Assembly: GCA_000431315.1 (NCBI GenBank)
Contig: HF989726.1
Span: 3,560-48,980 of the forward strand
Direction: 5' to 3'
DNA: 45,421 nt
Origin: Brachyspira sp. CAG:484
GTDB lineage: Bacteria > Cyanobacteriota > Vampirovibrionia > Gastranaerophilales > Gastranaerophilaceae
A program made the position numbers and the translations under genes. The notes under the pieces are model-generated. The model worked only from the letters and a program-made list of their open reading frames with translations, searched no databases and was not told the origin of the DNA. Shown piece after piece: positions 7,468-15,458 of this stretch. Every line of letters begins with the position of its first letter. Position 1 is the first letter of the stretch.

Positions 7468-7593
7468 TTATTTTTCTTTTGCATCGGAATTCCCGCCGCA
7501 ATCCGGACAATGACAGGTATTTCCATCACATTTGCAATTGTCGCCGCAGGTGCAGTTCACACATTTACATTTTGGGTTAGAACATTTAGCCAT
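7468..7593 (-). CDS. Metallothionein-like Cys-rich peptide, 41 aa
   Basis: A short gene encoding a 41-residue peptide with ten cysteines (positions 4, 9, 11, 14, 16, 20, 22, 27, 29, 32), mostly as CxC and CxxC pairs (KCKCVNCTC, NCKC, CHCPDC). This spacing is typical of bacterial metallothioneins that chelate Cu(I), Zn or Cd in the cytosol. The start ATG at 7593 follows AAAGGAG. Two palindromic operators lie directly upstream, and a CsoR-family gene follows after a terminator. This implies metal-induced expression, with Cu most likely (inference). It ends GGNSDAKEK. Confidence 0.85.
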   Translation of the reverse strand: MAKCSNPKCKCVNCTCGDNCKCDGNTCHCPDCGGNSDAKEK

Positions 7594-7609
7594 AAAATCT
7601 CCTTTCGTT

Positions 7610-7630
7610 ATATACCCATATAGGGTATAT
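7610..7630. promoter_or_regulatory. CsoR-type operator 1
   Basis: Palindrome ATATACCC-N5-GGGTATAT, 16 bp upstream of the metallothionein ATG and overlapping its probable leader. TACCC/GGGTA half-sites are characteristic of CsoR-family operators. Confidence 0.6.
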
Positions 7631-7644
7631 GCTCATAGTTATAT

Positions 7645-7663
7645 TATACCCCATATGGGTATA
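7645..7663. promoter_or_regulatory. CsoR-type operator 2
   Basis: Second palindrome TATACCC-N5-GGGTATA, centred 34 bp from operator 1 and covering the likely promoter. Paired sites suggest cooperative repression. Confidence 0.6.
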
Positions 7664-7679
7664 ATTGTCAAGTGAAGCA

Positions 7680-8399
7680 TTAGTGTTTTTTAGGCAGTGC
7701 AATAATCTTGGAAACTTCAATCACAAAACCTGATTTACCATTTGCCGGAGTATTTGGAATTTGATAACCTGCATATATGGCTGTATCTTTTGGGAGTTTA
7801 TAACTCAACCCGACAATAAGAAACCCCGCAAAATTTTCGTGCCCGGAGTACCAGTCTGCAATTATATTTAATTTATCAGTCACAGGCTGTTCAACTGCGG
7901 CAATAAAAGACACAGCATTTCTACCAAAAATTTGTTTAGTACCAACACTTATACCTGAAGTAAGCCTTGTATTTAATTTTGGAATTCTACCGCTTATATG
8001 GGCATAAGTCCAGTTTCCGACCCCGTTTCCCTGCAAAGAAACCAGAACTTCAGACCCTACGGTTAATTTAAATTCTCTTTCGGGGAACTTTTCTTTTAAG
8101 AACAGAATAGGCATTGCAGACTTAAAACCCAATCCAAGCGACATATTATGTGTATCAGGGGCGCCGAGGTTAAACAAAGTTGCATCAAGCTCTGTATTAT
8201 GTCCTATTCCCAAGGCGGTATAATGAGTACCCAGCCAAAACGCATCAGGCTTCCAGCCGCGGAACTGTGATTCGTGTTGCAAAAAAATTGCACCTTCGGG
8301 CGTTACATCAGCACTCGGAACATTGAAAACAGTCTGCTGCGCCATAGACGGCAGACAACAGAATATTACGGCAAATACAGATATAATCAGAAACCTCAT
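7680..8399 (-). CDS. Exported beta-rich (outer-membrane barrel-like) protein
   Basis: 239 residues beginning with a clear signal peptide (MRFLIISVFAVIFCCLPSMAQ, cleavage near SMA-QQ). The rest is built of alternating aromatic/hydrophobic strands with Gly-rich turns, such as GLGFKSAMPILF, FKLTVGSEVLVSL, GFLIVGLSYKL and AIYAGYQIP. That is what a small outer-membrane beta-barrel looks like, but I recognise no family. It lies upstream of the metallothionein operators and is not under them. No close partner gene is apparent. Confidence 0.7.
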   Translation of the reverse strand: MRFLIISVFAVIFCCLPSMAQQTVFNVPSADVTPEGAIFLQHESQFRGWKPDAFWLGTHYTALGIGHNTELDATLFNLGAPDTHNMSLGLGFKSAMPILFLKEKFPEREFKLTVGSEVLVSLQGNGVGNWTYAHISGRIPKLNTRLTSGISVGTKQIFGRNAVSFIAAVEQPVTDKLNIIADWYSGHENFAGFLIVGLSYKLPKDTAIYAGYQIPNTPANGKSGFVIEVSKIIALPKKH

Positions 8400-8463
8400 T
8401 TTAAACAGGATTATAATTAGATTTATTGTTCTTCACCATAGATACCTGTATAATTATTAAAAA

Positions 8464-8490
8464 AAATCCCTGATAATTAGTCAGGGATTT
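8464..8490 (-). terminator. Rho-independent terminator
   Basis: Stem AAATCCCTGA/TCAGGGATTT with loop TAATTAG, downstream of the gene ending at 8513 on the minus strand. Confidence 0.75.
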
Positions 8491-8512
8491 TAATATATAT
8501 ATTTAGAGTTTA

Positions 8513-9583
8513 TTATGCCTGATTTGCTTTATTCTTGCTTCCTCCGCCAAATAAGCTTCCAAGAACAATAATTGTGCCGGCGGCGATAGCACCCCAGATA
8601 CCTGCCTGTTTCCATTTAAAGTTTTTAACGGCTTTCTGTAAACATTCCGGAGCATCTTTTACGAGCGCTTTGGCTTCTTTATCGTAATTTCCAAGAAATC
8701 CTTCTTTAATTCCGTTGCGCAAACCTTTTACATATTCTTCCTGAAATCCGACAAGACCTTTTACTTCGTCTGCCAGACCGGCTTTTCCGGTTTTAGCCAG
8801 TTCTTTAACCTGGGCTGCGATTTCATCTTCTGTACCTTTAAGTTTAAATAATGATTTATTTTCTTTAATCAGTTTTTCTAAATCTGCTTCTGAGGCGTTA
8901 TCTGCAAGCAATGAAATCTGACTTTGAAGAGTTTTTTGTTTTTGAAGCAGTTTTGTATTATGTTCTAAATTAAACTCGCTAACAGCATCTTTAGCATCTT
9001 CTGCAACTTTTTTCATATCAATCTTTTTAAATTCTGCTTCAGCAAGGTCAACTGCACTTTTAGCATCTGCTTGAGTTTTATATAAATCAGGTATCAAGGC
9101 TTTTTCTGCATCGGTAAGACTTTCAAGCTTTCCGGATTGCGCAAATTTTTTCACAGCATCATAAGTTTTTTGATCTGCAATACCTAGCGCATCAAATGTA
9201 GGCTTTTTCAATTCTCCAAGAATTTCTTCTGTGGCAGCTTTAGTCCATTCTTTTTTATTAATCTTATCCATAGCCTTAATCAGACCTTCAGCGACTTCGC
9301 CGTTTTTATTCACCGGGTTTGCGAAATAATAACCTGCTCCTGCTGCTGCACCACCGCCTAAAATACCTGTAGCCACAGTTGGAACCAGTGAGCTGCTTTT
9401 TTCAAAAGTATCACCCTGTGGACCGCCCTGAAACGCCGGGTTTGATACACCTGTTTGCGAAGCCGGAACATTTTGCGTCTGCTGGGATGGAGCAGTATTT
9501 TGTGCATTTCTGTTAAAATACATTTGCGCCAGAAAATCATCATTCATAGCATTGTAATTTACACCTGCAATTTCTCCTGCCAT
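8513..9583 (-). CDS. Hypothetical protein with two membrane segments and long coiled coil, 356 aa
   Basis: No family recognised. A Gln/Asn/Pro-rich N-terminus (about 1-65) contains two FQGG/GDTFEKS-like motifs. A Gly/Ala-rich hydrophobic segment follows (VATGILGGGAAAGAGYYF, about 71-88), then ~230 residues of charged helix with heptad-like Lys/Glu/Leu patterning. A second hydrophobic segment (IWGAIAAGTIIVLGSLFGGG) lies near the C-terminus with a short basic tail. A helical bundle spanning or tethered between two membrane anchors is plausible. The start has a moderate SD (AAAAGG). It sits between an exported barrel-like protein and aroA, and has its own terminator. Confidence 0.7.
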   Translation of the reverse strand: MAGEIAGVNYNAMNDDFLAQMYFNRNAQNTAPSQQTQNVPASQTGVSNPAFQGGPQGDTFEKSSSLVPTVATGILGGGAAAGAGYYFANPVNKNGEVAEGLIKAMDKINKKEWTKAATEEILGELKKPTFDALGIADQKTYDAVKKFAQSGKLESLTDAEKALIPDLYKTQADAKSAVDLAEAEFKKIDMKKVAEDAKDAVSEFNLEHNTKLLQKQKTLQSQISLLADNASEADLEKLIKENKSLFKLKGTEDEIAAQVKELAKTGKAGLADEVKGLVGFQEEYVKGLRNGIKEGFLGNYDKEAKALVKDAPECLQKAVKNFKWKQAGIWGAIAAGTIIVLGSLFGGGSKNKANQA

Positions 9584-9681
9584 AATAAACCTTTTAACCT
9601 TTCACGAATTTAGTAACCTAACCTTATACTTCATTAAACAAAATTTGTATGAAGAAATTGCCTCTTTATAAAAATTTTATG

Positions 9682-10956
9682 TTACATAAGTTTACAAAAC
9701 AGATTATCAAACTCAGGAAAGGAAATATCAACCCACTCAAAAGAGTTGATTTGCAGAGGTTTTTTGCAGACCAGACCCGCAACATACAAACTCATTGCAA
9801 GCCTGTGATCGTGATAAGTTTCAACTTCGCATCCGCCGGATAAACCGGTCTTCCCGAAGATAACAAACCCGTCTTTTTGTTCTTCAATATCCGCGCCGAT
9901 TTTTTTGAGTTCTGTTACAACCGCAGTGATTCTGTCTGATTCTTTATTCCTCAAATCACCTGCATCTCTAACAATAGTTTCGCCTTCTGCCTGAGTTGCA
10001 AGAACAGCTATTACCGGAAGCTCATCTATCAAACGGGGTATAATATCGCCTTCAATCACACAGCCTTTGAGTTGTTCTGTATAGTTAATTTCTAAATCTC
10101 CAACCTCTTCGCCAGCCTGCTCTCTTTTATCAAGTATTTTTATGTTGCCTCCCATTTTTTCTACGACTTCCAGTATGCCGGCGCGTGTGGGGTTTAGACC
10201 AACATTTTTCAGGATAATTTTGGAATCGGGCACAATTAACCCTGCGACAATAAAGTATGCAGCAGAAGAAATATCACCGCAGACATCTATTTCAAGAGGA
10301 TTAAGAAATGATTTGGCTATTGAAACCGATGTTCCTGAAACTTCCAGCTCAGCACCCATAAACTTAAGCATAAGTTCTGTGTGATTTCTTGATACATAAG
10401 GTTCTGTAAATACAGTTTTACCATCAGCAAAAAGCCCTGCAAGCAGAATACATGACTTCACCTGTGCAGATGCAAGTTTTGAGGTATATTTTATACCTGA
10501 TAAATGACTCCCCTTAACCAAAAGCGGAGCGTGTCCGTCAACAGAATTAATCTCAGCTCCCATTAACGACAAAGGTTCAATGACCCTCTTCATAGGTCTT
10601 TTAGAAAGACTCTCATCCCCTTTCAGGACAGAATTAAAGCTTTGTCCTGCAAGAATTCCAGTCATCAGCCGCATAGTTGTTCCGGAATTACCGCAGTCCA
10701 GTTCAGAAACCGGAGCATTAAGATACCCATTTGAATTTACAAAAAGGACACCGTCGGAAAAGTTATACTCCACACCAAGAGCACTGCAAACCTTCAATGA
10801 AGAATGAGGATCCTGTCCGTTTGAAAAATTTCTTATAACAGACTTACCCTTTGCAAGCGATGCAAACATAACAGCCCTGTGTGATATTGATTTGTCTGAA
10901 GGGATGGTTACTTCCCCTCTTAGTCCTTTTGCTGCTTTTTTTATAATCTTATCCAT
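9682..10956 (-). CDS. aroA: 3-phosphoshikimate 1-carboxyvinyltransferase (EPSP synthase)
   Basis: 424 residues. The enzyme joins phosphoenolpyruvate to shikimate-3-phosphate, the sixth step of the chorismate pathway, in the cytosol. Key segments are the N-terminal GEVTIPSDKSISHRAVMFAS (Lys and Ser for substrate binding), the GNSGTTMRLMTG loop, KRPMKRVIEPL, and the C-terminal DHRLAMSLYVAGL. Length and motif order are normal for AroA. ATG 10956 has AGGAA upstream. The neighbours are unrelated, so it is probably transcribed alone. Confidence 0.95.
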   Translation of the reverse strand: MDKIIKKAAKGLRGEVTIPSDKSISHRAVMFASLAKGKSVIRNFSNGQDPHSSLKVCSALGVEYNFSDGVLFVNSNGYLNAPVSELDCGNSGTTMRLMTGILAGQSFNSVLKGDESLSKRPMKRVIEPLSLMGAEINSVDGHAPLLVKGSHLSGIKYTSKLASAQVKSCILLAGLFADGKTVFTEPYVSRNHTELMLKFMGAELEVSGTSVSIAKSFLNPLEIDVCGDISSAAYFIVAGLIVPDSKIILKNVGLNPTRAGILEVVEKMGGNIKILDKREQAGEEVGDLEINYTEQLKGCVIEGDIIPRLIDELPVIAVLATQAEGETIVRDAGDLRNKESDRITAVVTELKKIGADIEEQKDGFVIFGKTGLSGGCEVETYHDHRLAMSLYVAGLVCKKPLQINSFEWVDISFPEFDNLFCKLM

Positions 10957-10983
10957 AAAAGTTTCCTGTAAAGAAATTTTATC

Positions 10984-10990
10984 ATATAAT
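10984..10990 (+). promoter_or_regulatory. -10 box of the GNAT gene (leaderless start)
   Basis: TATAAT ends seven bases before the ATG at 10998 and no SD is present, so transcription probably begins at the start codon. Confidence 0.5.
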
Positions 10991-10997
10991 TGAATTT

Positions 10998-11516
10998 ATG
11001 GAAGAGATTTTTCTTGAAACTAAACGTTTAATACTCCGGGAAATGGATGAAAAAGATTTTGGCGAACTTGCGAAAATGCTCAAAAACCCGCGAGTAATGT
11101 ATGCCTGGGAGTATGATTTCGATGATAATGACGTTTTTGGCTGGATAAAAAAGAACAAGGAATATTATAAAAAATATAATTTGGGATATTTTCTTGCAAT
11201 AGAGAAACAGAGCTCAGAAATTGTCGGACAGTTTGCCCTATTACCTGACATTATTGACGGGAAAGAATATTATGAAGCAGGATACATTTTAAAAGAAGAA
11301 TTCTGGCATAACGGGTTTGCTCGTGAAGGGGCAAAGGGAATTGTTGATTATGCTTTTAACAAATTAAATTTAGACAGCATAATTTTTGAAATACGACCGG
11401 AAAACAAAAACTCAATACATGTTGCAGAATACCTTGGTGCAAATGTTACCGGAGAATTTTTAAAAAACGTCCGCGGGCGGCAAATGAAACATTTAATTTA
11501 CACATTAAAAAAGTAA
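10998..11516 (+). CDS. GNAT acetyltransferase, RimJ/RimL type
   Basis: 172 residues with the layout of the RimJ/RimL subgroup: N-terminal LETKRLILREMDEKDFGEL, a core strand YFLAIEKQSSEIVGQFAL, the acetyl-CoA loop region YILKEEFWHNGFAREGAKGIVDYAF, and SIIFEIRPENKNSIHVAEYLGA. It would acetylate an amino group on a protein N-terminus, antibiotic or small molecule; the substrate is unknown. It is divergent from aroA. The start is leaderless (TATAAT seven bases upstream). Confidence 0.85.
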   Translation: MEEIFLETKRLILREMDEKDFGELAKMLKNPRVMYAWEYDFDDNDVFGWIKKNKEYYKKYNLGYFLAIEKQSSEIVGQFALLPDIIDGKEYYEAGYILKEEFWHNGFAREGAKGIVDYAFNKLNLDSIIFEIRPENKNSIHVAEYLGANVTGEFLKNVRGRQMKHLIYTLKK

Positions 11517-11559
11517 TTGAACATGAAACTTTTTCATGTTAGACTGAAAAAAGAGAAAA

Positions 11560-11646
11560 AGAGAGGTGTCCGAGCGGCTTAAGGTGCAATCTTGGAAAGG
11601 TTGTGTGGGGGCAACTCCACCGTGGGTTCGAATCCCATCCTCTCTG
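11560..11646 (+). tRNA. tRNA-Ser (GGA)
   Basis: Class II tRNA of 87 nt: acceptor AGAGAGG/CCTCTCT with discriminator G, anticodon stem-loop CAATC-TTGGAAA-GGTTG (anticodon GGA), long variable arm GTGGGGGCAACTCCAC and T-arm GGGTTCGAATCCC. CCA is not encoded. Confidence 0.95.
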
Positions 11647-11650
11647 ATTT

Positions 11651-11686
11651 AAAAAGCAGGATTAATTATAATTAATCCTGCTTTTT
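11651..11686. terminator. Bidirectional terminator
   Basis: Perfect 16-bp stem AAAAAGCAGGATTAAT/ATTAATCCTGCTTTTT with loop TATA, between convergent tRNA-Ser and the radical SAM gene. Confidence 0.85.
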
Positions 11687-11703
11687 AATATTTATATGAA
11701 CAT

Positions 11704-12688
11704 TTATTTTAATAACTTACTTTTCGAATACCCTTCTGTAACGAAATAGCTATTGGAAATTGTTCCGTCAGTAAAGTAATTTGTAGAATTTATTGTAACC
11801 TGCAGAGGATCCCAGAAGCTTACCTCTTTTCCATAAATATTATATACGGGGTAGCCCTTATAGTCTTTAACTTTAGAAAAGTTTTTTGCTATTTTATTTT
11901 TTAAGTTTTCAAAAGCTTGTGTATCTAGCGTATACCTTTCCTTTTCAATATCAGAGCAAATAGATCTGAGCTGTATATATTTTACATTAGGAAACTTTGA
12001 AAGGTATTTTATAGTATTCAAAATATCATCTTCATTATACCTGTTAACAACAGTTGCAACTCTGCAGTTTTCTCCGCTTTTTGGTATTATAATATCCCAA
12101 TCCGGCATTTTTGAAGTTCCGATAATCTTTTTATTTATATCCGGATTGACGGAGTGAATTGAATAAGAAATTCCGGAATTTAAAGATGATAAAACTTCTG
12201 GCATTTGTTTTGGATAATAATATCCGTTAGTTCTTATGCCGACTTTGAAGCCCTGTTCTTTTAAATATTTTATCAATTCCGGCAAATATTTATATAAAGC
12301 AGGGTCAGTATTCATTCCTGTCAAATATAATTTCTCTATGCCAATATCTTTAGTATCGTTCAAAAAACGATCAAAATTCTTCCATTCTTTAAAAGGAACA
12401 TTTAATTGAGAAATTTTTGTTATATTTTTACCAACCTGTTCAGATATATTTTTTAACTCATTCCCAATACAGAAAAAACATTTTAAATTACATTTCCCCA
12501 TTAAGTTAATATTTGCAAAAGTAGGCTTTTCCCTATTTCGGTTTTTTACGGATTTAACAAAGGCATCCGCTATTTCCTTTTTACCCGAAAAGCTTAGAGA
12601 ATAGGGCTTATACGGTGCCCCCCCCCCCCGTAATTGTTTCAGATCTAAATAGATCAGAATTAAGTATGTAACTGTGTAACTTCATCAT
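11704..12688 (-). CDS. Radical SAM protein, frame broken at a G12 tract (candidate phase-variable)
   Basis: The main open part (from about 12628 down to 11704) carries CNLKCFFC, the CxxxCxxC iron-sulfur motif of radical SAM enzymes. Further features are GIRTNGYYYPKQMP and a partial TIM barrel. There is no clear SPASM cysteine set, and the reaction and substrate are unknown. An ATG at 12501 inside the motif segment is not a real start. Upstream, the same frame reads YSLSFSGKKEIADAFV through to the G tract with no start codon. A strong start (ATGATG at 12688, SD AAAGGAG) reads MMKLHSYILN... into the tract and then hits a stop, because 12 G put it one base out of frame. With 11 or 14 G the two parts join into a ~327-residue protein with LSFSG at residues 31-35. 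Confidence 0.7.
12618..12629 (-). repeat. G12 homopolymer tract in the radical SAM coding strand
   Basis: C12 on the plus strand, read as poly-G in the gene. It separates the SD/ATG from the enzyme frame. The observed length gives a truncated ~26-residue peptide; 11 or 14 would give the full protein. Confidence 0.85.
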
Positions 12689-12805
12689 AATTTTCTCCTT
12701 TCTGTTGTAATATGTAAAACAGAAAAAAATTTTTTTTGCCTGCTCTATAAAAAATATTAAAATTGTATATCAAAGTATTTAAAATTTATGATATACTTTT
12801 ATAGT

Positions 12806-14119
12806 ATGAAAAAAGTAATCTGGCTGTTTATATTTTTATTATCTATACAATGCAGTATGCTGGGCGCAGAGGAATTAAAAAAAGTTTACCTCGATGAAGC
12901 CATTGATGCTGCGCTTAAAAATAATATAGATTTGAAAGCCGCACAAATAGAAATTAATATAGCAAAGAATAATATAAAATCGGCTAATAGACTTCAAAAC
13001 CCTTCTCTTGATGCCTTTTACTTTCTTGGAGGTGCAGGGCAGAGCGAGCCTAAACAGCTCGGTGTAAGCCAGGAAATCGAAATTGCAAAAAGAAGCGCAA
13101 GAAAAAAACTTGCAAAGTCAAATCTTCAGCTTGTTCAGAAAAATGTTGATTATACAAAATTTGATTTAAAAATGGATGTAAGAGAAGCTTACATTAATCT
13201 TGTTGCTGCAAAATCAATCCTTCACACTCTTGAACAGCAGAAACTTTTACAGGATGAACTGCTTGAAATCGCACAAACCAGATCTAAGGCAGGAAAAGTT
13301 CCGGAAATTGATGTTTTACAGGCAGAAATTGCTCTTAACCAAATGATTACACAGGTTAATTCAGCTAAAGTTAATGTTAAAACCGCACTGAGCAGTTTTA
13401 ACAAAATAATTAATGATCCTAACCATATTACATACGACAGTATGGATAAAATTTTCTCTGAAGAAAATAACTTTGATGAAATGTTAACCCCTCCTCCGGA
13501 TTTTGAATTTCCACAGTTCTCTGAAATTGTTCAAAAAGCAATTGCCAAAAGGTTTGATATTCAAATCGCAAAACAACAGATAGATGTTGCAGAAAAAAAT
13601 CTTACAGTTGTTGCCCGTCAGAGAATACCGGACATTTCTCTTGTCGGAGGTTACGCATATCAGGTAGGCTCCCAGATGGACAGCGGACACTTTAACAGCG
13701 GAGCTTATGCAGGAGCAAGCCTTGTTAACATTCCACTATTTTATAACTACTCGCCTGAAATTCAAAACGCTGCATATAAGCTTCAACAAGCTGAATTAAA
13801 TTATGATTCGGTTAAAAATAAGGCGATTAAAGATGTAAGTGCTGCGTACGAAAAATTTCTCACAGCAGTCGAAAATCTCAACTATTATGAGAAAAAAATT
13901 GTTAAAGATTCCGAGGAACTGATAGAAATATCAAAAGACAGTTATGAAAACGGCAACTCCGATATAACTTCACTGATAGTAATGAAGCAATCTTACAGAT
14001 CAATTATTGTCGGTTACACATATGCCCTTGCAGATTATTACAACAGCTGGACAAACTTCCTGAGAGAAGTAAACGATGAAAACTTTGACCTGCCGGAAGA
14101 AGAAGTTGAAGAACTCTAA
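12806..14119 (+). CDS. TolC-family outer membrane efflux protein
   Basis: 437 residues. A signal peptide (MKKVIWLFIFLLSIQCSMLGA) is followed by two homologous OEP-type halves rich in long amphipathic helices, each starting with a YLDEAIDAALKNNIDLKAA-like or IVQKAIAKRFDIQIAKQQID-like segment. The beta-strand insertions include SLDAFYFLGGAG and ISLVGGYAYQVG. It would form a trimeric outer-membrane/periplasmic channel for an efflux pump or type I secretion. No inner-membrane pump or adaptor lies next to it. An upstream ATG at 12788 precedes the signal peptide and has no SD. TATACT eight bases before the ATG at 12806 suggests a nearly leaderless start. Confidence 0.9.
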   Translation: MKKVIWLFIFLLSIQCSMLGAEELKKVYLDEAIDAALKNNIDLKAAQIEINIAKNNIKSANRLQNPSLDAFYFLGGAGQSEPKQLGVSQEIEIAKRSARKKLAKSNLQLVQKNVDYTKFDLKMDVREAYINLVAAKSILHTLEQQKLLQDELLEIAQTRSKAGKVPEIDVLQAEIALNQMITQVNSAKVNVKTALSSFNKIINDPNHITYDSMDKIFSEENNFDEMLTPPPDFEFPQFSEIVQKAIAKRFDIQIAKQQIDVAEKNLTVVARQRIPDISLVGGYAYQVGSQMDSGHFNSGAYAGASLVNIPLFYNYSPEIQNAAYKLQQAELNYDSVKNKAIKDVSAAYEKFLTAVENLNYYEKKIVKDSEELIEISKDSYENGNSDITSLIVMKQSYRSIIVGYTYALADYYNSWTNFLREVNDENFDLPEEEVEEL

Positions 14120-14121
14120 AC

Positions 14122-14676
14122 TTAACGCCAGTTTGGATAATAATATATAGTTATAATATCAGTAGGACGGAGTTTTACATGCCCGCCCTTTATAAAATTG
14201 GTAAGAGAACCCACGAACGGGATTAAAGTTAAAGACCATTTCAAAGGATAAACCCAGAAGCATCTGTTCTGTCCTTTTTTTACATATCCGCCCATTAGCT
14301 GTGACTGCTTTATACCCGGAAGCTCAAAATCATCAATCATAATCTCTGCTGGAAAACCGTTCATTCCGCTGGTTACTATAGTTTCGATACGTCCTTTTAC
14401 AATGTCACCTTTTTTTAAAATAAGCTCTTCATTATAATAAACATCTCTTATAACTCTAAAATCAAGCAGTTCACCTTCCAGCAGCCCTTTTTCGCTTGAA
14501 ACCTCTTTTGTGACCGCAAGCCTTACCGGAATTGCGGTTGTATCTGTATAATCATAAGGAAGAATTTTTTCTTCAGAAACATCAGCATTTGTTTCCTGAT
14601 ACTCATTTTCTGCAAAAGCAGCAGCATTGAGGCAGAGAATTATAGAAGTAAGAAATACCGCAAAAAATTTAATCAT
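14122..14676 (-). CDS. Exported hypothetical protein, 184 aa
   Basis: A signal peptide (MIKFFAVFLTSIILCLNAAAFA) is followed by a beta-rich domain: PVRLAVTKEVSSEKG, LLDFRVIRDVYYNEELILKKGDIVKGRIE, and MIDDFELPG. The segment ILKKGDIVKGRI resembles periplasmic domains that handle 'essential/optional' surface properties, but I recognise no named family. A weakly hydrophobic stretch, LKWSLTLIPFVGSLTNFI, lies near the C-terminus. It overlaps the preceding M48-like gene by eight bases, so the two are co-translated and probably act together at the envelope. Confidence 0.65.
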   Translation of the reverse strand: MIKFFAVFLTSIILCLNAAAFAENEYQETNADVSEEKILPYDYTDTTAIPVRLAVTKEVSSEKGLLEGELLDFRVIRDVYYNEELILKKGDIVKGRIETIVTSGMNGFPAEIMIDDFELPGIKQSQLMGGYVKKGQNRCFWVYPLKWSLTLIPFVGSLTNFIKGGHVKLRPTDIITIYYYPNWR

Positions 14677-15370
14677 AATCCACTTCCTCGGTAGAACGGT
14701 TTTTTATTTTTTCTTCAAGCTTTCTACGGTTGGAAAGAGAAGTTAAAAGAAAATTTTGATAATATTTATTGTTAACATAATCATTGTTTTCCAAATATTG
14801 CGGATATTTATAGGTAATATACTCATAAATACGGGCAAGTCTTTTGGAAGTTAAATTATGTCTGGAAAATCTGTCAAACCGTTTTTGCGGGCAAGTTTTG
14901 TTAATAAAAACGATTAATGCAAGCGGGTTGTAACCGGAATTTACCATATAATCAACAGCTCTTTTATCAGCTACGGTTTCAAACTTTTTAGAGCCAAGCG
15001 CTACCTGTACAGAATCGAGGGTTCCGCCCCAAATCCCACTGTAAGATTTCACTGCCACAGAAATTTCTCTGGCAAGCATTGCTGCAAGTTCATCATCAGT
15101 TTGCACTGATTTGTACAAACCATCGTAAACAACAACCTGACGGCTGGTTAAGTCTTTATCAAGAGAAATAAGCTTTTTCTTTTCTTTTTTGTCATAAACA
15201 AATATAATCCTGTGTGGGATTTTATTACAATTAAGCAGAGTTGTGCCAACATTATCAATCCTTGACTGAATTGTATTTTCAGCCGCGGCTTCTCCTTCAA
15301 AAAAAGTTCCTGCAAGCACAGGCTGTACAAACATAACAGCAGCCGCAAACAGTATAAATTTCTTTAACAT
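14669..15370 (-). CDS. M48-like peptidase homologue with degenerate active site
   Basis: 233 residues with a signal peptide (MLKKFILFAAAVMFVQPVLA). The middle reads QTDDELAAMLAREISVAVKS where active M48 proteases have DELAAVLAHEIAH-like sequence. The HExxH zinc motif is therefore replaced by REISV, and the downstream ExxxD-like segment is VADKRAVDYMVNSGYNP. The fold signature is recognisable but zinc binding and catalysis are probably lost. It may be a scaffold or regulator in the periplasm. It overlaps the following exported protein by eight bases. A genuinely active M48 member would need the missing histidines. Confidence 0.6.
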   Translation of the reverse strand: MLKKFILFAAAVMFVQPVLAGTFFEGEAAAENTIQSRIDNVGTTLLNCNKIPHRIIFVYDKKEKKKLISLDKDLTSRQVVVYDGLYKSVQTDDELAAMLAREISVAVKSYSGIWGGTLDSVQVALGSKKFETVADKRAVDYMVNSGYNPLALIVFINKTCPQKRFDRFSRHNLTSKRLARIYEYITYKYPQYLENNDYVNNKYYQNFLLTSLSNRRKLEEKIKNRSTEEVDYD

Positions 15371-15458
15371 AATCCGCTATCCTTCTTTTAATTATTTATT
15401 ATAATATACTTTTTTGTATTATAGAAGATTATTAATTAAAGATTTTATAATCTTAACA

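Noticed and set aside
9649..9843. Plus-strand frame near the end of aroA
   Set aside because: Overlaps aroA on the opposite strand, lacks an SD and encodes no recognisable motif.
12501..12501. ATG at 12501 as the start of the radical SAM gene
   Set aside because: It lies just before CNLKCFFC, would remove the N-terminal strand, and has no SD; the frame clearly extends upstream.
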